Translations under genes and position numbers: made by a program
Assembly: GCA_031550605.1 (NCBI GenBank)
Contig: JAVBOK010000041.1
Location: 5,935-69,934, forward strand
Reading direction: 5' to 3'
Origin: FLUQ01 sp031550605
GTDB taxonomy: Bacteria; Desulfobacterota; Desulfovibrionia; Desulfovibrionales; Desulfovibrionaceae
Length of the DNA stretch: 64,000 nucleotides
Shown: piece by piece, positions 33,694-42,621 of the stretch
Layout of the letters: each line of letters starts with the position of its first letter
Numbering within the stretch: the first letter of the stretch is position 1
The notes under the pieces: generated by a model
Told to the model about the DNA's origin: nothing
What the model saw: only the letters and a program-made list of their open reading frames with translations
Database searches by the model: none

Positions 33694-34683
33694 CTATTGC
33701 AGCAGGACGGCGATGAAAGCCTCCCGGTCAAGGCCCGCGAAGTAGTGCCCGATGTCCGCGCCGGCCAGGGCCTCGCGCAGGGCGGTTTCCTCCAGGCGTT
33801 TCCCTGTCAGCAGCGCGGCAATATCCGCCGGGTCGCCGTTGCCGAAATAATCGCCGTGAACGGTAAAGACCGTGATCAGACCTTCCGCCACATCCAGTGA
33901 CACTTCCAGCCGGCCGCAGCCTTCAATTCGCCGCTCTTTGCGGATGCTGCACGCCGGGGACGCGCCGTAGTTCCATTCCCAGGTTTCGTAGCGTTCCTTC
34001 TGCAGCCGCCGCGCGGCGGCCAGGTCTTCTTCCGTCAGGTCCAGCCGGACCATGGGATTTTCCCGGAACATGCATTCGCGCAGCCGGTCCGCGAACGCCG
34101 CAATGGGCAGATCATCGGCCATATAGGGTTTGATGTTGGTCACCCGGCTGCGCACGGACTGCAGGCCCTTGGATTCGATCTTGTCTTTGGGCACGGTCAG
34201 GACGCGGCCCACCATGGCCAGGTCGGAATCATAGAGAATGGTGCCGTGGTGCATGACCCGGCCCTGCTTCACATATTGGGCGTTGCCGGAAAATTTGGCC
34301 CCGTCGATGGTCAGGTCGTTGCGGCCGGACAGTTCCGCCTGCACCCCCAGACCGGCCAGGGCCTGGCGCACCGGTTCGCAGAACAGCGCGATATTGAGTT
34401 GCGGACCCGTCCCGTTCACAATGAAGGTGAAATTCAGATTGCCCAGGTCGTGGTACACGGCCCCGCCGCCGGAAAGGCGGCGCACTACCCGGATGCCCTT
34501 TTCCCGCACAAAGGCGGCGTTGACCTCGGCCGCGGTGTTCTGGTGCTTGCCGACGATGACGGCATTGTCGTTGCGCCAGAGCATGAAATACTCGTGACGC
34601 CGGTCCCGGTTGTCAAAGATATGCTGTTCCAGCGCCAGATTGAAATAGGGATCGGTGCCGGGGCTTTCCAGAAAATACATCAT
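33694..34683 (-). CDS. lplA: Lipoate-protein ligase A
   Basis: This 329-residue ligase attaches free lipoate to apo-E2 and related proteins using ATP. The lipoyl-binding motif is VVRRLSGGGAVYHDLGNLNFTF (about residue 68 on; key run RRLSGGGAVYHD). The catalytic lysine is in DGAKFSGNAQYV, and the C-terminal accessory domain of long LplA proteins is present. It is the last gene of the 2-oxoacid/acetoin dehydrogenase operon and would lipoylate the E2 at 36794-38125. It begins with two adjacent methionines; either may be the start, and the ribosome site is weak, so coupling to the gene 28 bases upstream is likely. Confidence 0.95.
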   Translation of the reverse strand: MMYFLESPGTDPYFNLALEQHIFDNRDRRHEYFMLWRNDNAVIVGKHQNTAAEVNAAFVREKGIRVVRRLSGGGAVYHDLGNLNFTFIVNGTGPQLNIALFCEPVRQALAGLGVQAELSGRNDLTIDGAKFSGNAQYVKQGRVMHHGTILYDSDLAMVGRVLTVPKDKIESKGLQSVRSRVTNIKPYMADDLPIAAFADRLRECMFRENPMVRLDLTEEDLAAARRLQKERYETWEWNYGASPACSIRKERRIEGCGRLEVSLDVAEGLITVFTVHGDYFGNGDPADIAALLTGKRLEETALREALAGADIGHYFAGLDREAFIAVLLQ

Positions 34684-34711
34684 GGGGATCGGCCGGATGC
34701 GCGCCGCCGGC

Positions 34712-35344
34712 TCAGCCGGGCAGAGGGTTTTTCGGGTGCATCATGCGCCGCAGGCTCCGTGCGCTGTCCGCCATGCAGGCGCCCATGATCCGGTGCCCTT
34801 CGGCGTCGGGGTGCAGCCCGTCGAGAAAATATTCCGCCGGATCGGCGGCGGTCCGCTTCACATGCTCCATGAAATACGCGCGGAAGTCGACAGCCTGAAA
34901 AGAAAAGACTCCGCAGAAACGCCGCAGCCAGTCCGCATACTCGGCGTATTCCGCCGCGGCGCGGGTGAAATCCGTCAGGCCGGCCCAATCTTCGCGCACC
35001 GGCGGAACAAAGGGCACGGGAATGCCGATCAGGGGGACAAGGCCCCCGGCCGCGATCTGGTGGGCCATGGCCGACATGTTGGCCCGGGCCGGAGCGGCGC
35101 TGCCTTCAAACAGGATGTCGTTGGCTCCGCCCATAAGCAGTACCGCGTGCGGCCTGGCCGGGATCACTTCCGTGGCCAGCCGGGCCAGCATGCCGCCGGT
35201 GGTATCGCCACTCAGGCCATAGTTGCACAGAGCCGCGCCGGAAGAAGGATTACGGTCCGCGAGCGACACCCAGCATTCTTCCCGCCGCACCCCGTACCCG
35301 TACGTCAGACTGTCGCCCAGGCAGGCGATGACCAGTTTTCCCAT
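34712..35344 (-). CDS. SGNH/GDSL family hydrolase
   Basis: This 210-residue protein has the nucleophile Ser in block I (ACLGDSLTYGYG), the Gly and Asn blocks (NYGLSGDTT, GGANDI) and the catalytic Asp-His at DGLHPDAEGH. The family covers esterases, thioesterases and arylesterases. No signal peptide is seen. It lies between lpdA and lplA in the same operon. An in-frame GTG at 35353 overlaps the lpdA stop as GTGA, so translation may start there by coupling; the ATG at 35344 is used here. A role in the dehydrogenase pathway, such as acyl-CoA or acetoin-ester hydrolysis, is speculative. Confidence 0.88.
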   Translation of the reverse strand: MGKLVIACLGDSLTYGYGVRREECWVSLADRNPSSGAALCNYGLSGDTTGGMLARLATEVIPARPHAVLLMGGANDILFEGSAAPARANMSAMAHQIAAGGLVPLIGIPVPFVPPVREDWAGLTDFTRAAAEYAEYADWLRRFCGVFSFQAVDFRAYFMEHVKRTAADPAEYFLDGLHPDAEGHRIMGACMADSARSLRRMMHPKNPLPG

Positions 35345-35349
35345 GGCGT

Positions 35350-36732
35350 TCACATGCCGTGAACGGCTTTGCCGAACGCGGCCATAAACGCTTCGGGCAG
35401 CGCCTCGCTGACCGTGGGATGCGGATGGACGGTTTCCATGATCTCGTCGGCCGTGGCCTCAAGCGTCATGGCCAGAGCGATTTCCGCGATCATGTCCGTG
35501 GCGTGCCTGCAGTAGAGGTGCGCGCCCAGAATTTCTCCCGTATCTCCGTCAATGACCACTTTGGCCATGCCGTCGCTGTCCCCTTCCACCAGGGATTTGC
35601 CGTTGGCCGCCATGGGGAATTTGCCGACCTTCACAGTCGCGCACTTCTCTTTTGCCTGCGCTTCGGTCAGGCCGACGGAGGCCACTTCCGGCTCCAGATA
35701 GATGCAGGAAGGAATGGCGTCATAGCGCATGGCGACTTTTTTGCCGCAGATGTGCCCCACCGCCACCAGACCCTCGTGCGAGGCCGTATGGGCCAGCATC
35801 ATCTTCGCGTTCACATCGCCGATGGCGTAAATGCCGGGCACGTTGGTCCGCATGCATTCGTCGGTGACCACGGCCCCTTTATGGCAGGCCACGCCCACGG
35901 CTTCCAGGTTCAGGCCCCGCGTATCGGGCACGCGGCCCACGGCCATCAGCACGGTATCCGCGCTGACGGACGATTCCGCGCCGTCGCTTTCGAAAACCAC
36001 GGCGTCGCCGCGCACGGCCCTGACCTTCGCGCCCAGGTGAAAGACAACGCCCGCCTTTTCCAGACGCTTTTTCGCCATGGCCGACACTTCCGCGTCCACC
36101 ATGGGCAGAATGCAGTCCATCAGTTCCAGCACCGTGACTTTGCAGCCCAGGGCGTTCAGCAGATAGGCGAACTCGATGCCGATAACCCCGCCGCCGACAA
36201 TGGCGACGGAGGCGGGCAAAGCAGTCAGTTCCAGCGCCTCTTTGCTGGTGATGACCCTGGTTTTGCCTTCCAGCGGAATAAACGGCGGCATGAAGGTCAC
36301 GGAACCCGTGGCGATGATCACGTTTGCCGTCGTGACGCGCGCGTCCCCGACGTTCAGGGTGTGCGCGTCCGCGAAGGAAGCTTCGCCCGCCAGCATGGTC
36401 ACCCTGTTGCCCTTGAGCAGGCTTTTCACCCCGCCCGCCAGGCGGCTGACCACGCGTTTGCGCCGTTCCTGCACTTTCGCCATGGACACGGTCAGGTTGG
36501 CGGGGTCGGCCCCTTCAATGCCGAAGGAAGCCGCATTTTTCATTTCATGCAACAGGCTGGCGGTCTTGATCAGGGTCTTGGTCGGGATGCAGCCCTCGTT
36601 CAGGCAGGCCCCGCCGAAGGCGGCCTTTTCGATGATGCAGACGCTTTTGCCCTCTTTGGCCGCGGCGATGGCGGCCACGTAGCCGCCGGGACCGCCGCCG
36701 ATCACTGCGACGTCGTATTCATACGGTGCCAT
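35350..36732 (-). CDS. lpdA: Dihydrolipoyl dehydrogenase (E3)
   Basis: This 460-residue flavoprotein reoxidises dihydrolipoamide on E2 with NAD. It shows the FAD-binding DVAVIGGGPGGYVAAIAAAK near the N-terminus, the redox-active disulfide GGACLNEGCIPTK, the NAD-binding VAIVGGGVIGIEFAYLL, and the C-terminal interface with HPHPTVSEALPEA that supplies the His-Glu pair. AGGAG precedes the start. It follows the E2 gene by 61 bases. It completes the E1-E2-E3 complex. Confidence 0.96.
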   Translation of the reverse strand: MAPYEYDVAVIGGGPGGYVAAIAAAKEGKSVCIIEKAAFGGACLNEGCIPTKTLIKTASLLHEMKNAASFGIEGADPANLTVSMAKVQERRKRVVSRLAGGVKSLLKGNRVTMLAGEASFADAHTLNVGDARVTTANVIIATGSVTFMPPFIPLEGKTRVITSKEALELTALPASVAIVGGGVIGIEFAYLLNALGCKVTVLELMDCILPMVDAEVSAMAKKRLEKAGVVFHLGAKVRAVRGDAVVFESDGAESSVSADTVLMAVGRVPDTRGLNLEAVGVACHKGAVVTDECMRTNVPGIYAIGDVNAKMMLAHTASHEGLVAVGHICGKKVAMRYDAIPSCIYLEPEVASVGLTEAQAKEKCATVKVGKFPMAANGKSLVEGDSDGMAKVVIDGDTGEILGAHLYCRHATDMIAEIALAMTLEATADEIMETVHPHPTVSEALPEAFMAAFGKAVHGM

Positions 36733-36793
36733 GGCTACTCCTGTGGAACCGGGGGAACGCGCTCCCCCCGCAGGGTCCCCTCTTTTCGTCCAA

Positions 36794-38125
36794 TTACATC
36801 AGAATCCGGATCGGATTTTCCAGCAACGCTTTCAAGCAGCCAAGAAACCGCGCGGCCAGCAAGCCGTCGATGACCCTGTGGTCCGCGGTCAGCTGCATGT
36901 TCATCATGGGCCGGATGGCAACGGCATCCTCGCCGTCCGGGCCGGTGACCGCCACAGGGGTCTTGCGCACGGAACTGACCGCCAGAATGGCCGATTCCGG
37001 CGGATTGATGATGGCGGTGAAGTTTTCAATGCCGAACATGCCCAGGTTGGAAATGGAGAAGGTTCCGCCGGAAAACTCGTCCGGCATCAGCCTGCCGGCC
37101 TTGGCCCGTTCCACCAGGTCGCGCGTTTCCTCCGCGATGGCGGTCAGGGATTTTTCCTGGGTGTTTTTAACCACCGGCACGATCAAACCGTTGTCGCCGG
37201 CCACGGCCACGCCCACATTGATGCTTGCGTACCGGATAATCCGGTCGCCGTCCAGGGACACGTTCATGTCCGGATACCGCTGCAAGGCCTTGCTGGCCGC
37301 CAGAACCAGCAGGTCGGATACCGCGATTTTCCGGCCTTCCGGAGCGGCCGCTTCGTTGAGCTGTGCGCGGAAGGCGGTCAGGTTCGTGGTGTCCACGCTG
37401 TCCGTGAAATAAATGTGCGGGGCGCTGAACTTGCTGGCGGAAAGCCGTTCGCCGATAATTTTGCGCACCCCGGCGTAAGGAACAACGGCAGCGACGCGCT
37501 TGTCCGGGCTGCCGGCCGCGCCTGCCCCGGAAGCGGACGCGGCCCGGGCCACGTCGGCCTTCATGACCCTGCCGTCGCGGCCCGTGCCGGCCACCGCCGC
37601 CAGGTCCAGGCCCGCCCGGCCGGCCAATTTTCTGGCCAGGGGCGATGCCTTGATGTCCTTCGCCGTAATGCCGCCCTGGAACCCCGTACCCTGAATGCCG
37701 GCCACGGAAGCGATGTCGAGGTCCTCGTCCCGGATCAGCTTTCTGGCCCTGGGGGTCAATTTCAGGGACCCGGCCTCCACGGCGGGGTCCGGAACGGCCG
37801 GCGCGGGCGCGGGCAGGGCAGCGGGGGCAGCGGCGGGGGCCGGCGCGTCGCCGTTGAAAGCGGCCAGGGCCGCCTCAACCGATTCCCCGGCCTGGCCGAC
37901 CACGGCGATGGGCGTGAAGACCGGCACGGTCCGGCCTTCGTCCAGCAGCACTTTCAGCAGAACGCCGTCCAGGGTGGCTTCCACCGGCATGGTGGTCTTG
38001 TCGGTATTGATCTCAAAGAGCACCTCGCCTTTTTTGACCGCGCCGCCTTCCGCGACGTGCCATTTGACGAGTTGCCCCTCATCCATGTTGTAACCCAGCT
38101 TGGGCATGATGATGACTTCAGCCAT
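36794..38125 (-). CDS. Dihydrolipoamide acyltransferase (E2) of an acetoin/2-oxoacid dehydrogenase complex
   Basis: This 443-residue protein has an N-terminal lipoyl domain (about 2-77) with the lipoyl Lys at about 43 in TDKTTM. An Ala/Pro-rich linker (about 92-118) follows, and then two peripheral-subunit-binding-like domains in tandem: LTPRARKLIRDEDLDIASVAG at about 123 and SPLARKLAGRAGLDLAAVAG at about 163 (key runs RARKLI and LARKLA). The catalytic domain ends with TADHRVIDG giving the His near residue 416. One binding domain is usual, so the tandem pair is unusual. The start MAEVIIMPKL has AAGGA upstream; the longer reading is untranslated leader. It carries acyl groups from E1 to CoA. 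Confidence 0.95.
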   Translation of the reverse strand: MAEVIIMPKLGYNMDEGQLVKWHVAEGGAVKKGEVLFEINTDKTTMPVEATLDGVLLKVLLDEGRTVPVFTPIAVVGQAGESVEAALAAFNGDAPAPAAAPAALPAPAPAVPDPAVEAGSLKLTPRARKLIRDEDLDIASVAGIQGTGFQGGITAKDIKASPLARKLAGRAGLDLAAVAGTGRDGRVMKADVARAASASGAGAAGSPDKRVAAVVPYAGVRKIIGERLSASKFSAPHIYFTDSVDTTNLTAFRAQLNEAAAPEGRKIAVSDLLVLAASKALQRYPDMNVSLDGDRIIRYASINVGVAVAGDNGLIVPVVKNTQEKSLTAIAEETRDLVERAKAGRLMPDEFSGGTFSISNLGMFGIENFTAIINPPESAILAVSSVRKTPVAVTGPDGEDAVAIRPMMNMQLTADHRVIDGLLAARFLGCLKALLENPIRILM

Positions 38126-38153
38126 GGTAAATTCCTTTTTCACCGGTCCGGGG

Positions 38154-39134
38154 TTACACCATTTCTCTGATTTTCGCCGCGATGGCTTTTTCATCGGGGA
38201 TCAGCGGAAATTCCAGGGCCGGGCTGAAAGGCAGCGGCACGTCGGCGGTGCCCAGGCGTTCCACCGGGGCTTCCAGGTCATAGAACACGTCGCGCATGAT
38301 GCGCAACGCGATCTCGCCGCTGATGCCGAAACTGACGTGCCCTTCGTCCACGATCAGCAGCTTGCCGGTTTTTTTCACCGAGTTGATAATGCTGTCCGTA
38401 TCCAGGGGCACGATGGTCCGCAAATCGATCAGTTCCGCGGAAACGCCTTCTTTGCGCAGCTGGACCACCGCCTTTTCCGCCTTGACCGTCATCATGGAAC
38501 TGGCGACCACGGTGACGTCGGTGCCTTCGGACACGATCCTGGCCTTGCCGAAAGGAATGCATAGGTCCTGCCCTTCGTCGGGCACGTCGCCGAATTTGGT
38601 GGTGTAGAGCATCTTGTGCTCAAAAAACACCACGGGGTTGTTGTCGCGGATGGCCGTTTTGAGCAGACCCTTGGTTTCTCCGGCAGTGGACGGCAGCACC
38701 ACCTTCAGACCGGGGCAGTGGGCCATCCAGGCGTGCAGGCTCTGCGAATGCTGCGCCGCGGAAGAACGCCCGCCGCCCAGCGGCATGCGCAGGGTCAGGG
38801 GCACACGGGCCTGGCCGCCGGACATATAGGTGATCTTCGCCGCCTGGTTGCAGATCTGGTCCATCGCGACCATCAGAAAATCCGCGAACATCAGTTCGAT
38901 GACCGGCCGCATGCCCACGATGGCCGCGCCGACCCCGATGCCCACGATGCCCGCCTCCGAAATGGGGGAATCCTTGCAGCGCAGGTCCCCGTACTTTTCA
39001 TACAGGCCCGCCGTGCATTTGAAATTGCCGCCGATAAGGCCGACATCCTCGCCCATTACGAACACGTTTTCGTCGCGGGCCATTTCCTCGTCCAGGGCCT
39101 CGCGGATCGCGTCTCTCACCATCAATTCCCGCAT
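38154..39134 (-). CDS. E1 beta subunit, acetoin/2-oxoacid dehydrogenase (AcoB/PdhB-like)
   Basis: This 326-residue transketolase-like beta subunit has DENVFVMGEDVGLIGG at the N-terminus with the glutamate that activates thiamine diphosphate, PISEAGIVGIGVGAA, and QHSQSLHAWMAHCPGLKVVLPSTA (key run QHSQSLHAW) of the E1 beta family. GGGAGG lies before the start. It is 41 bases after the alpha-subunit gene and 28 bases before E2, in one operon. With alpha it forms the thiamine-dependent E1. Acetoin, pyruvate and branched-chain forms are hard to tell apart; the AcoR-type regulator favours acetoin. Confidence 0.94.
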   Translation of the reverse strand: MRELMVRDAIREALDEEMARDENVFVMGEDVGLIGGNFKCTAGLYEKYGDLRCKDSPISEAGIVGIGVGAAIVGMRPVIELMFADFLMVAMDQICNQAAKITYMSGGQARVPLTLRMPLGGGRSSAAQHSQSLHAWMAHCPGLKVVLPSTAGETKGLLKTAIRDNNPVVFFEHKMLYTTKFGDVPDEGQDLCIPFGKARIVSEGTDVTVVASSMMTVKAEKAVVQLRKEGVSAELIDLRTIVPLDTDSIINSVKKTGKLLIVDEGHVSFGISGEIALRIMRDVFYDLEAPVERLGTADVPLPFSPALEFPLIPDEKAIAAKIREMV

Positions 39135-39175
39135 ATGAAAAACCTCCCGAAGGATCGGTGACTGTTGAGGTTCAC

Positions 39176-40135
39176 TCAGGCCGCGAATACGTCCGTGTAG
39201 GCCTCGGACACCTCGGCGTATCCGCTTTCGGAGGCGAACGCGCAGGCGGCGGCGATCTCTTTTTCCACGCCGGCCCTGATGCTTTCCATTACGGCCGAAT
39301 CCAGCAGACCGTTTTTTTCCAGCCTGGCGATGGGGTCTTTGGCCTTCCAGTCCGCCACTTCCCTTTCAGGACGGTACACGCCGGGATCGCCCACATGGTG
39401 CCCCTGCCAGCGGTAGGTCAGGCATTCGATCATGGTCGGCCCCTGGCCGGAACGGGCCCGTTTCACCGCTTGGGACACTTCTTCGTGCACGACGAACACG
39501 TCGTTGCCGTCGATGGTCAGGCCGGGCATGCCGTAGCCGGCCGCGCGCTTGGCCAGCTGGTGTTCCTTGGTCACCTTGCGGGTGTCCACGGAAATGCCGT
39601 ACAGGTTGTTCTCGACGATAAAGATGATGGGCAGATCCCAGGCCGCGGCCATGTTCGCGCTTTCATGAAAGGCGCCTTCATTGATGGCCCCGTCCCCGAA
39701 AAAGGCCATGGTCACCTTGTTGTCGCCCCGCAATTTGCTGGCGTAGGCCGCGCCCGTGGCGATGGGAATTTCGCCGGCCACGATGCCGTTGGCTCCCAGA
39801 ATGCCCTTGTCCAGGGCCATGATGTGCATGGAGCCGCCCTTGCCTTTGGAATAGCCGGTTTTTTTGCCCAGAATTTCCGCCATCATGCGGTTCAGATCCG
39901 CCCCGCGCGCCACCAGGTGCCCGTGTCCCCTGTGGTTGCTGCCGATATAGTCGTCGTCCTTCAGCGCGCCGCAGGCGCCCGTGGCAATGGCTTCCTGCCC
40001 CAGGTACAGGTGGGCCAGGCCGGGCATTTTCCCCTGCTTGTAGAATTCAAAGACCTCTTCCTCGAACCGCCGCATCCGGTACATGACCGTATAGAACTGT
40101 CCGGCAAGGGTCTTGCGGGCGTTGGCCTTGCTCAT
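39176..40135 (-). CDS. E1 alpha subunit, acetoin/2-oxoacid dehydrogenase (AcoA/PdhA-like)
   Basis: This 319-residue thiamine-diphosphate enzyme subunit shows the GHLVARGADLNRMMAEILGKKTG and GKGGSMHIM regions, and the thiamine-binding motif from GDGAINEGAFHE to VENN (about residues 160-190). It lacks a regulatory phosphorylation loop. The start MSKANARKTL has GGAGG seven bases upstream; the reading from 40195 is leader. It is the first gene of the operon, with a -24/-12 promoter about 100 bases upstream and an AcoR-like activator next. Closest by look is AcoA of acetoin dehydrogenase. Pyruvate dehydrogenase is the main alternative. Confidence 0.94.
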   Translation of the reverse strand: MSKANARKTLAGQFYTVMYRMRRFEEEVFEFYKQGKMPGLAHLYLGQEAIATGACGALKDDDYIGSNHRGHGHLVARGADLNRMMAEILGKKTGYSKGKGGSMHIMALDKGILGANGIVAGEIPIATGAAYASKLRGDNKVTMAFFGDGAINEGAFHESANMAAAWDLPIIFIVENNLYGISVDTRKVTKEHQLAKRAAGYGMPGLTIDGNDVFVVHEEVSQAVKRARSGQGPTMIECLTYRWQGHHVGDPGVYRPEREVADWKAKDPIARLEKNGLLDSAVMESIRAGVEKEIAAACAFASESGYAEVSEAYTDVFAA

Positions 40136-40231
40136 GCGTGTATCCTCCATGGAAACATGGCTGAAATATGGTTTGCTGTCGCTGTCGCGCGGCATGCGCG
40201 AACGACGCCCCCCATGCGGTTACCTGCCCTA

Positions 40232-40247
40232 TGCAATATGCGGTCCG
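40232..40247 (-). promoter_or_regulatory. Sigma-54 promoter of the acetoin/2-oxoacid dehydrogenase operon
   Basis: The minus strand reads CGGACCGCATATTGCA, with GG and GC ten bases apart and an intact TTGCA. It lies about 100 bases upstream of the E1 alpha start and beside the AcoR-like activator gene. Confidence 0.7.
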
Positions 40248-40350
40248 CCACTGATATGGAAATAAACTTTTTAATATATAAGTGTGTTAGGTAGCAGAAA
40301 CACCCCGCCCGATTGCGCCGGACAGGGCATTCTGTCTTATTATGGTACAT

Positions 40351-40370
40351 TGTCGCGGAATGCTGCGTCA
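40351..40370. promoter_or_regulatory. Candidate activator-binding dyad upstream of the dehydrogenase operon
   Basis: TGTCGCGGAATGCTGCGTCA is an imperfect dyad (14 of 20 positions symmetrical) about 105 bases before the -24/-12 element. A likely target of the neighbouring enhancer-binding protein; not proven. Confidence 0.4.
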
Positions 40371-40399
40371 CCCGCGCAAGGCAGGATCCCGGGGCCGGG

Positions 40400-42424
40400 T
40401 CATGCGGCCGTTTCGGCCAGCTTGCGGTACAGCGTGCTGCGGCTGATGCCCAATGAGCGCGCCGCCGCGCTCATGTTGCCGCCGTGCCGCTCGATGGCCG
40501 CGCGCAAAAGGTGCAGGGAATGCTCGCGCAGGCCAAGACTGCCCTCCGCCGGCCATCCGTCCCGAGCCGGACCGGGAAACGCGATGTCCTCGGCAGCCGC
40601 CCGCGGCGAGGATTCCAGCACGTTGCGGGGCAAAAATTCCCGCAGAATCGCCGGGGCGGCCGTCTGTTCCCAATAGGCCAGCAACGACGCGTGCTTCAGG
40701 GCGTTTTCCAGTTCCCGGATGTTGCCGGGCCAGGCATGGTCGTGCAGCGCGTTCAGGGCGCAGGGGGCCAGCGACAGGATTTTGCGCCCCTTTTCCCTGG
40801 CGATGCGCCGGAGAATATGGGCGCAGAGCGGCTCCAGATCCTCCATGCGGCTGCGCAGGGGCGGAATGACCAGTTCCACTTCGTTCAGCCTGTGGTACAG
40901 GTCTTCCCGGAACTCGCCCCGGCGGATGGCCTCCGAAAAATCCGTGTTGCTGGCCGCGATGATGAACACATCCACGGGAATGGGCTTTGTGCCGCCGACC
41001 CGCACGATCTCGCGCTCCTGTATGGCCCGCAAAAGCTTCGCCTGGGCGGCCACGGGAAGGGAGTTGATCTCGTCAAGAAACAGCGTGCCGCCGTGGGCCA
41101 GTTCCAGCTTGCCGGCCATGCCTTCGCGCCGCACGCCGGTGAAGGCCCCCCGCTCGTGGCCGAACAGTTCCGCCTCCACCAGTTCCGAAGGCAGGGTCGG
41201 GCAGGATATGGGCACAAAGGGTTCCTTGCGGCGCGGTCCGGCGTTGTGCATGGCCTGGGCGACCAGTTCCTTGCCGGTGCCGCTTTCCCCGGCGATGATC
41301 ACCCGCTCCGCGCCGCAAGCCGCCATGCGGGCGAGCGTTATCTGCCGCCGCAGCGCCGGGGAATCGCCGATGATATCCGCGAAGGTGAACTTGGCCACAT
41401 GTCCGCGGACCCGGCGGGAAACATCCAGAAAGGCCTGCTTTTCCGAAAGGCTGAGCAGCACCCCTTCCATGGGTTTTACCAGGCCGGTCAGGCGGCAGAT
41501 AAACTGACGCTGTCCGGCCGGCAGGGACAGGGTCACTTCCCGGCCCTCGTGCGCGGCATTGGCCGTAAGCAAAGGAATGAAGCCCTCGTCGGGCCGGGTC
41601 AGGTCGATAAAGTTCCTGCCCAGACCTTCCGCCGCGGACAGTTCCAGCATACGGCAGGCGGACGGGTTCATGTTCAGGATCACGCCCCGGGAATCAAGGG
41701 CGACAATGCCTTCGGACAGGGAACTGTGGATGGTTTCCACCATGGCGGAAAGACGCGAATTTTCCTCGTTCAGCGAGGCTTCGCGGATCAGGCCGTTGAT
41801 GCTGGCGGCCGCGGCCGTCACCAGACCCAGAGTGTGCAACTGCTGCGTCCCCTTGGGGCCGGAAAGGGTGCACACCCCCATAAGTTCGCCGCCAGCCCCA
41901 AAAATGGGCGCGGAAGAGCAGGTCCAGTCGTGGTGCATCACCTTGAAATGCGCGCAGCCGGTCATCTGGACGGGACGGCGTTCGTCAAGGCACAGACTGA
42001 TGGCGTTGGTGCCCGCGTGATCGCAGTCGCGCATGGCCCCCGCCATGTAATTGTTCTCCGCCGCCCTGGCCTTGATGCCCTCGTCGCCCATGATGTGCAG
42101 CACGCAGCCGGAAGCGTCGCTAAGCACCACAAGAAAATCGGTGCCCCGCGCCGCTTCCTGCAAAAGGCCCAGAGTGGGCAGGGAACATTGCCGCAAGAGG
42201 GCGTTGTCCCGCACCCGGGCGGAAAACACGTGCGGCGCAAGAACAGGCACCGGCGTCGCATCGTCCGGGTCGATGCCCGCCCGTTTGCTGCTCTGCCACG
42301 AGTGCAGCACGGCGGCGGGCACCCCTTTGACCACGGGCTTGCACCGCAGGACGCCATCTTCCCATTGCCGGCGGGAACATTCGATAATCAAAGGGGGCAA
42401 AAGCTGACCGGCTTGTACAACCAT
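40400..42424 (-). CDS. Sigma-54-dependent activator, AcoR-like (GAF - PAS - AAA+ - Fis HTH), GAFTGV variant
   Basis: This 674-residue protein opens with an AcoR/DhaR-type region with SWQSSKRAGIDPDD, then a GAF domain (about 70-200), a PAS domain (about 230-330), the AAA+ domain (AGESGTGKE Walker A) and a C-terminal Fis helix-turn-helix (AARSLGISRSTLYRKL). The sigma-54 contact loop reads GAFTGV (about residues 426-431) in place of the near-invariant GAFTGA. The ATG at 42424 has GGAGG four bases away; another in-frame ATG at 42436 has no site. It lies between the dehydrogenase operon and a TRAP operon, both with nearby -24/-12-like elements, and probably controls them. Confidence 0.93.
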   Translation of the reverse strand: MVVQAGQLLPPLIIECSRRQWEDGVLRCKPVVKGVPAAVLHSWQSSKRAGIDPDDATPVPVLAPHVFSARVRDNALLRQCSLPTLGLLQEAARGTDFLVVLSDASGCVLHIMGDEGIKARAAENNYMAGAMRDCDHAGTNAISLCLDERRPVQMTGCAHFKVMHHDWTCSSAPIFGAGGELMGVCTLSGPKGTQQLHTLGLVTAAAASINGLIREASLNEENSRLSAMVETIHSSLSEGIVALDSRGVILNMNPSACRMLELSAAEGLGRNFIDLTRPDEGFIPLLTANAAHEGREVTLSLPAGQRQFICRLTGLVKPMEGVLLSLSEKQAFLDVSRRVRGHVAKFTFADIIGDSPALRRQITLARMAACGAERVIIAGESGTGKELVAQAMHNAGPRRKEPFVPISCPTLPSELVEAELFGHERGAFTGVRREGMAGKLELAHGGTLFLDEINSLPVAAQAKLLRAIQEREIVRVGGTKPIPVDVFIIAASNTDFSEAIRRGEFREDLYHRLNEVELVIPPLRSRMEDLEPLCAHILRRIAREKGRKILSLAPCALNALHDHAWPGNIRELENALKHASLLAYWEQTAAPAILREFLPRNVLESSPRAAAEDIAFPGPARDGWPAEGSLGLREHSLHLLRAAIERHGGNMSAAARSLGISRSTLYRKLAETAA

Positions 42425-42621
42425 AAATCCTCCCATGTCCCATTTTGCGACAATCTTCTTGTGTAAACCGGAACAGAAGCGGCGTCAACTTCGCTTCATT
42501 TTTTGTTCCATGTGCCGATGCCGTGCCATTATGGGGCATATGTCCGTCCGAATTGTGCCAAATGCAGCGTGGTTTAAAAATATATCCAATAATTTCAGAG
42601 GACATTCGACAAGCATAGTTA

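Noticed and set aside
40484..42466. 660-codon open frame on the plus strand
   Set aside because: Antisense shadow of the AcoR-like activator, with composition typical of a reverse-frame translation of a GC-rich gene.
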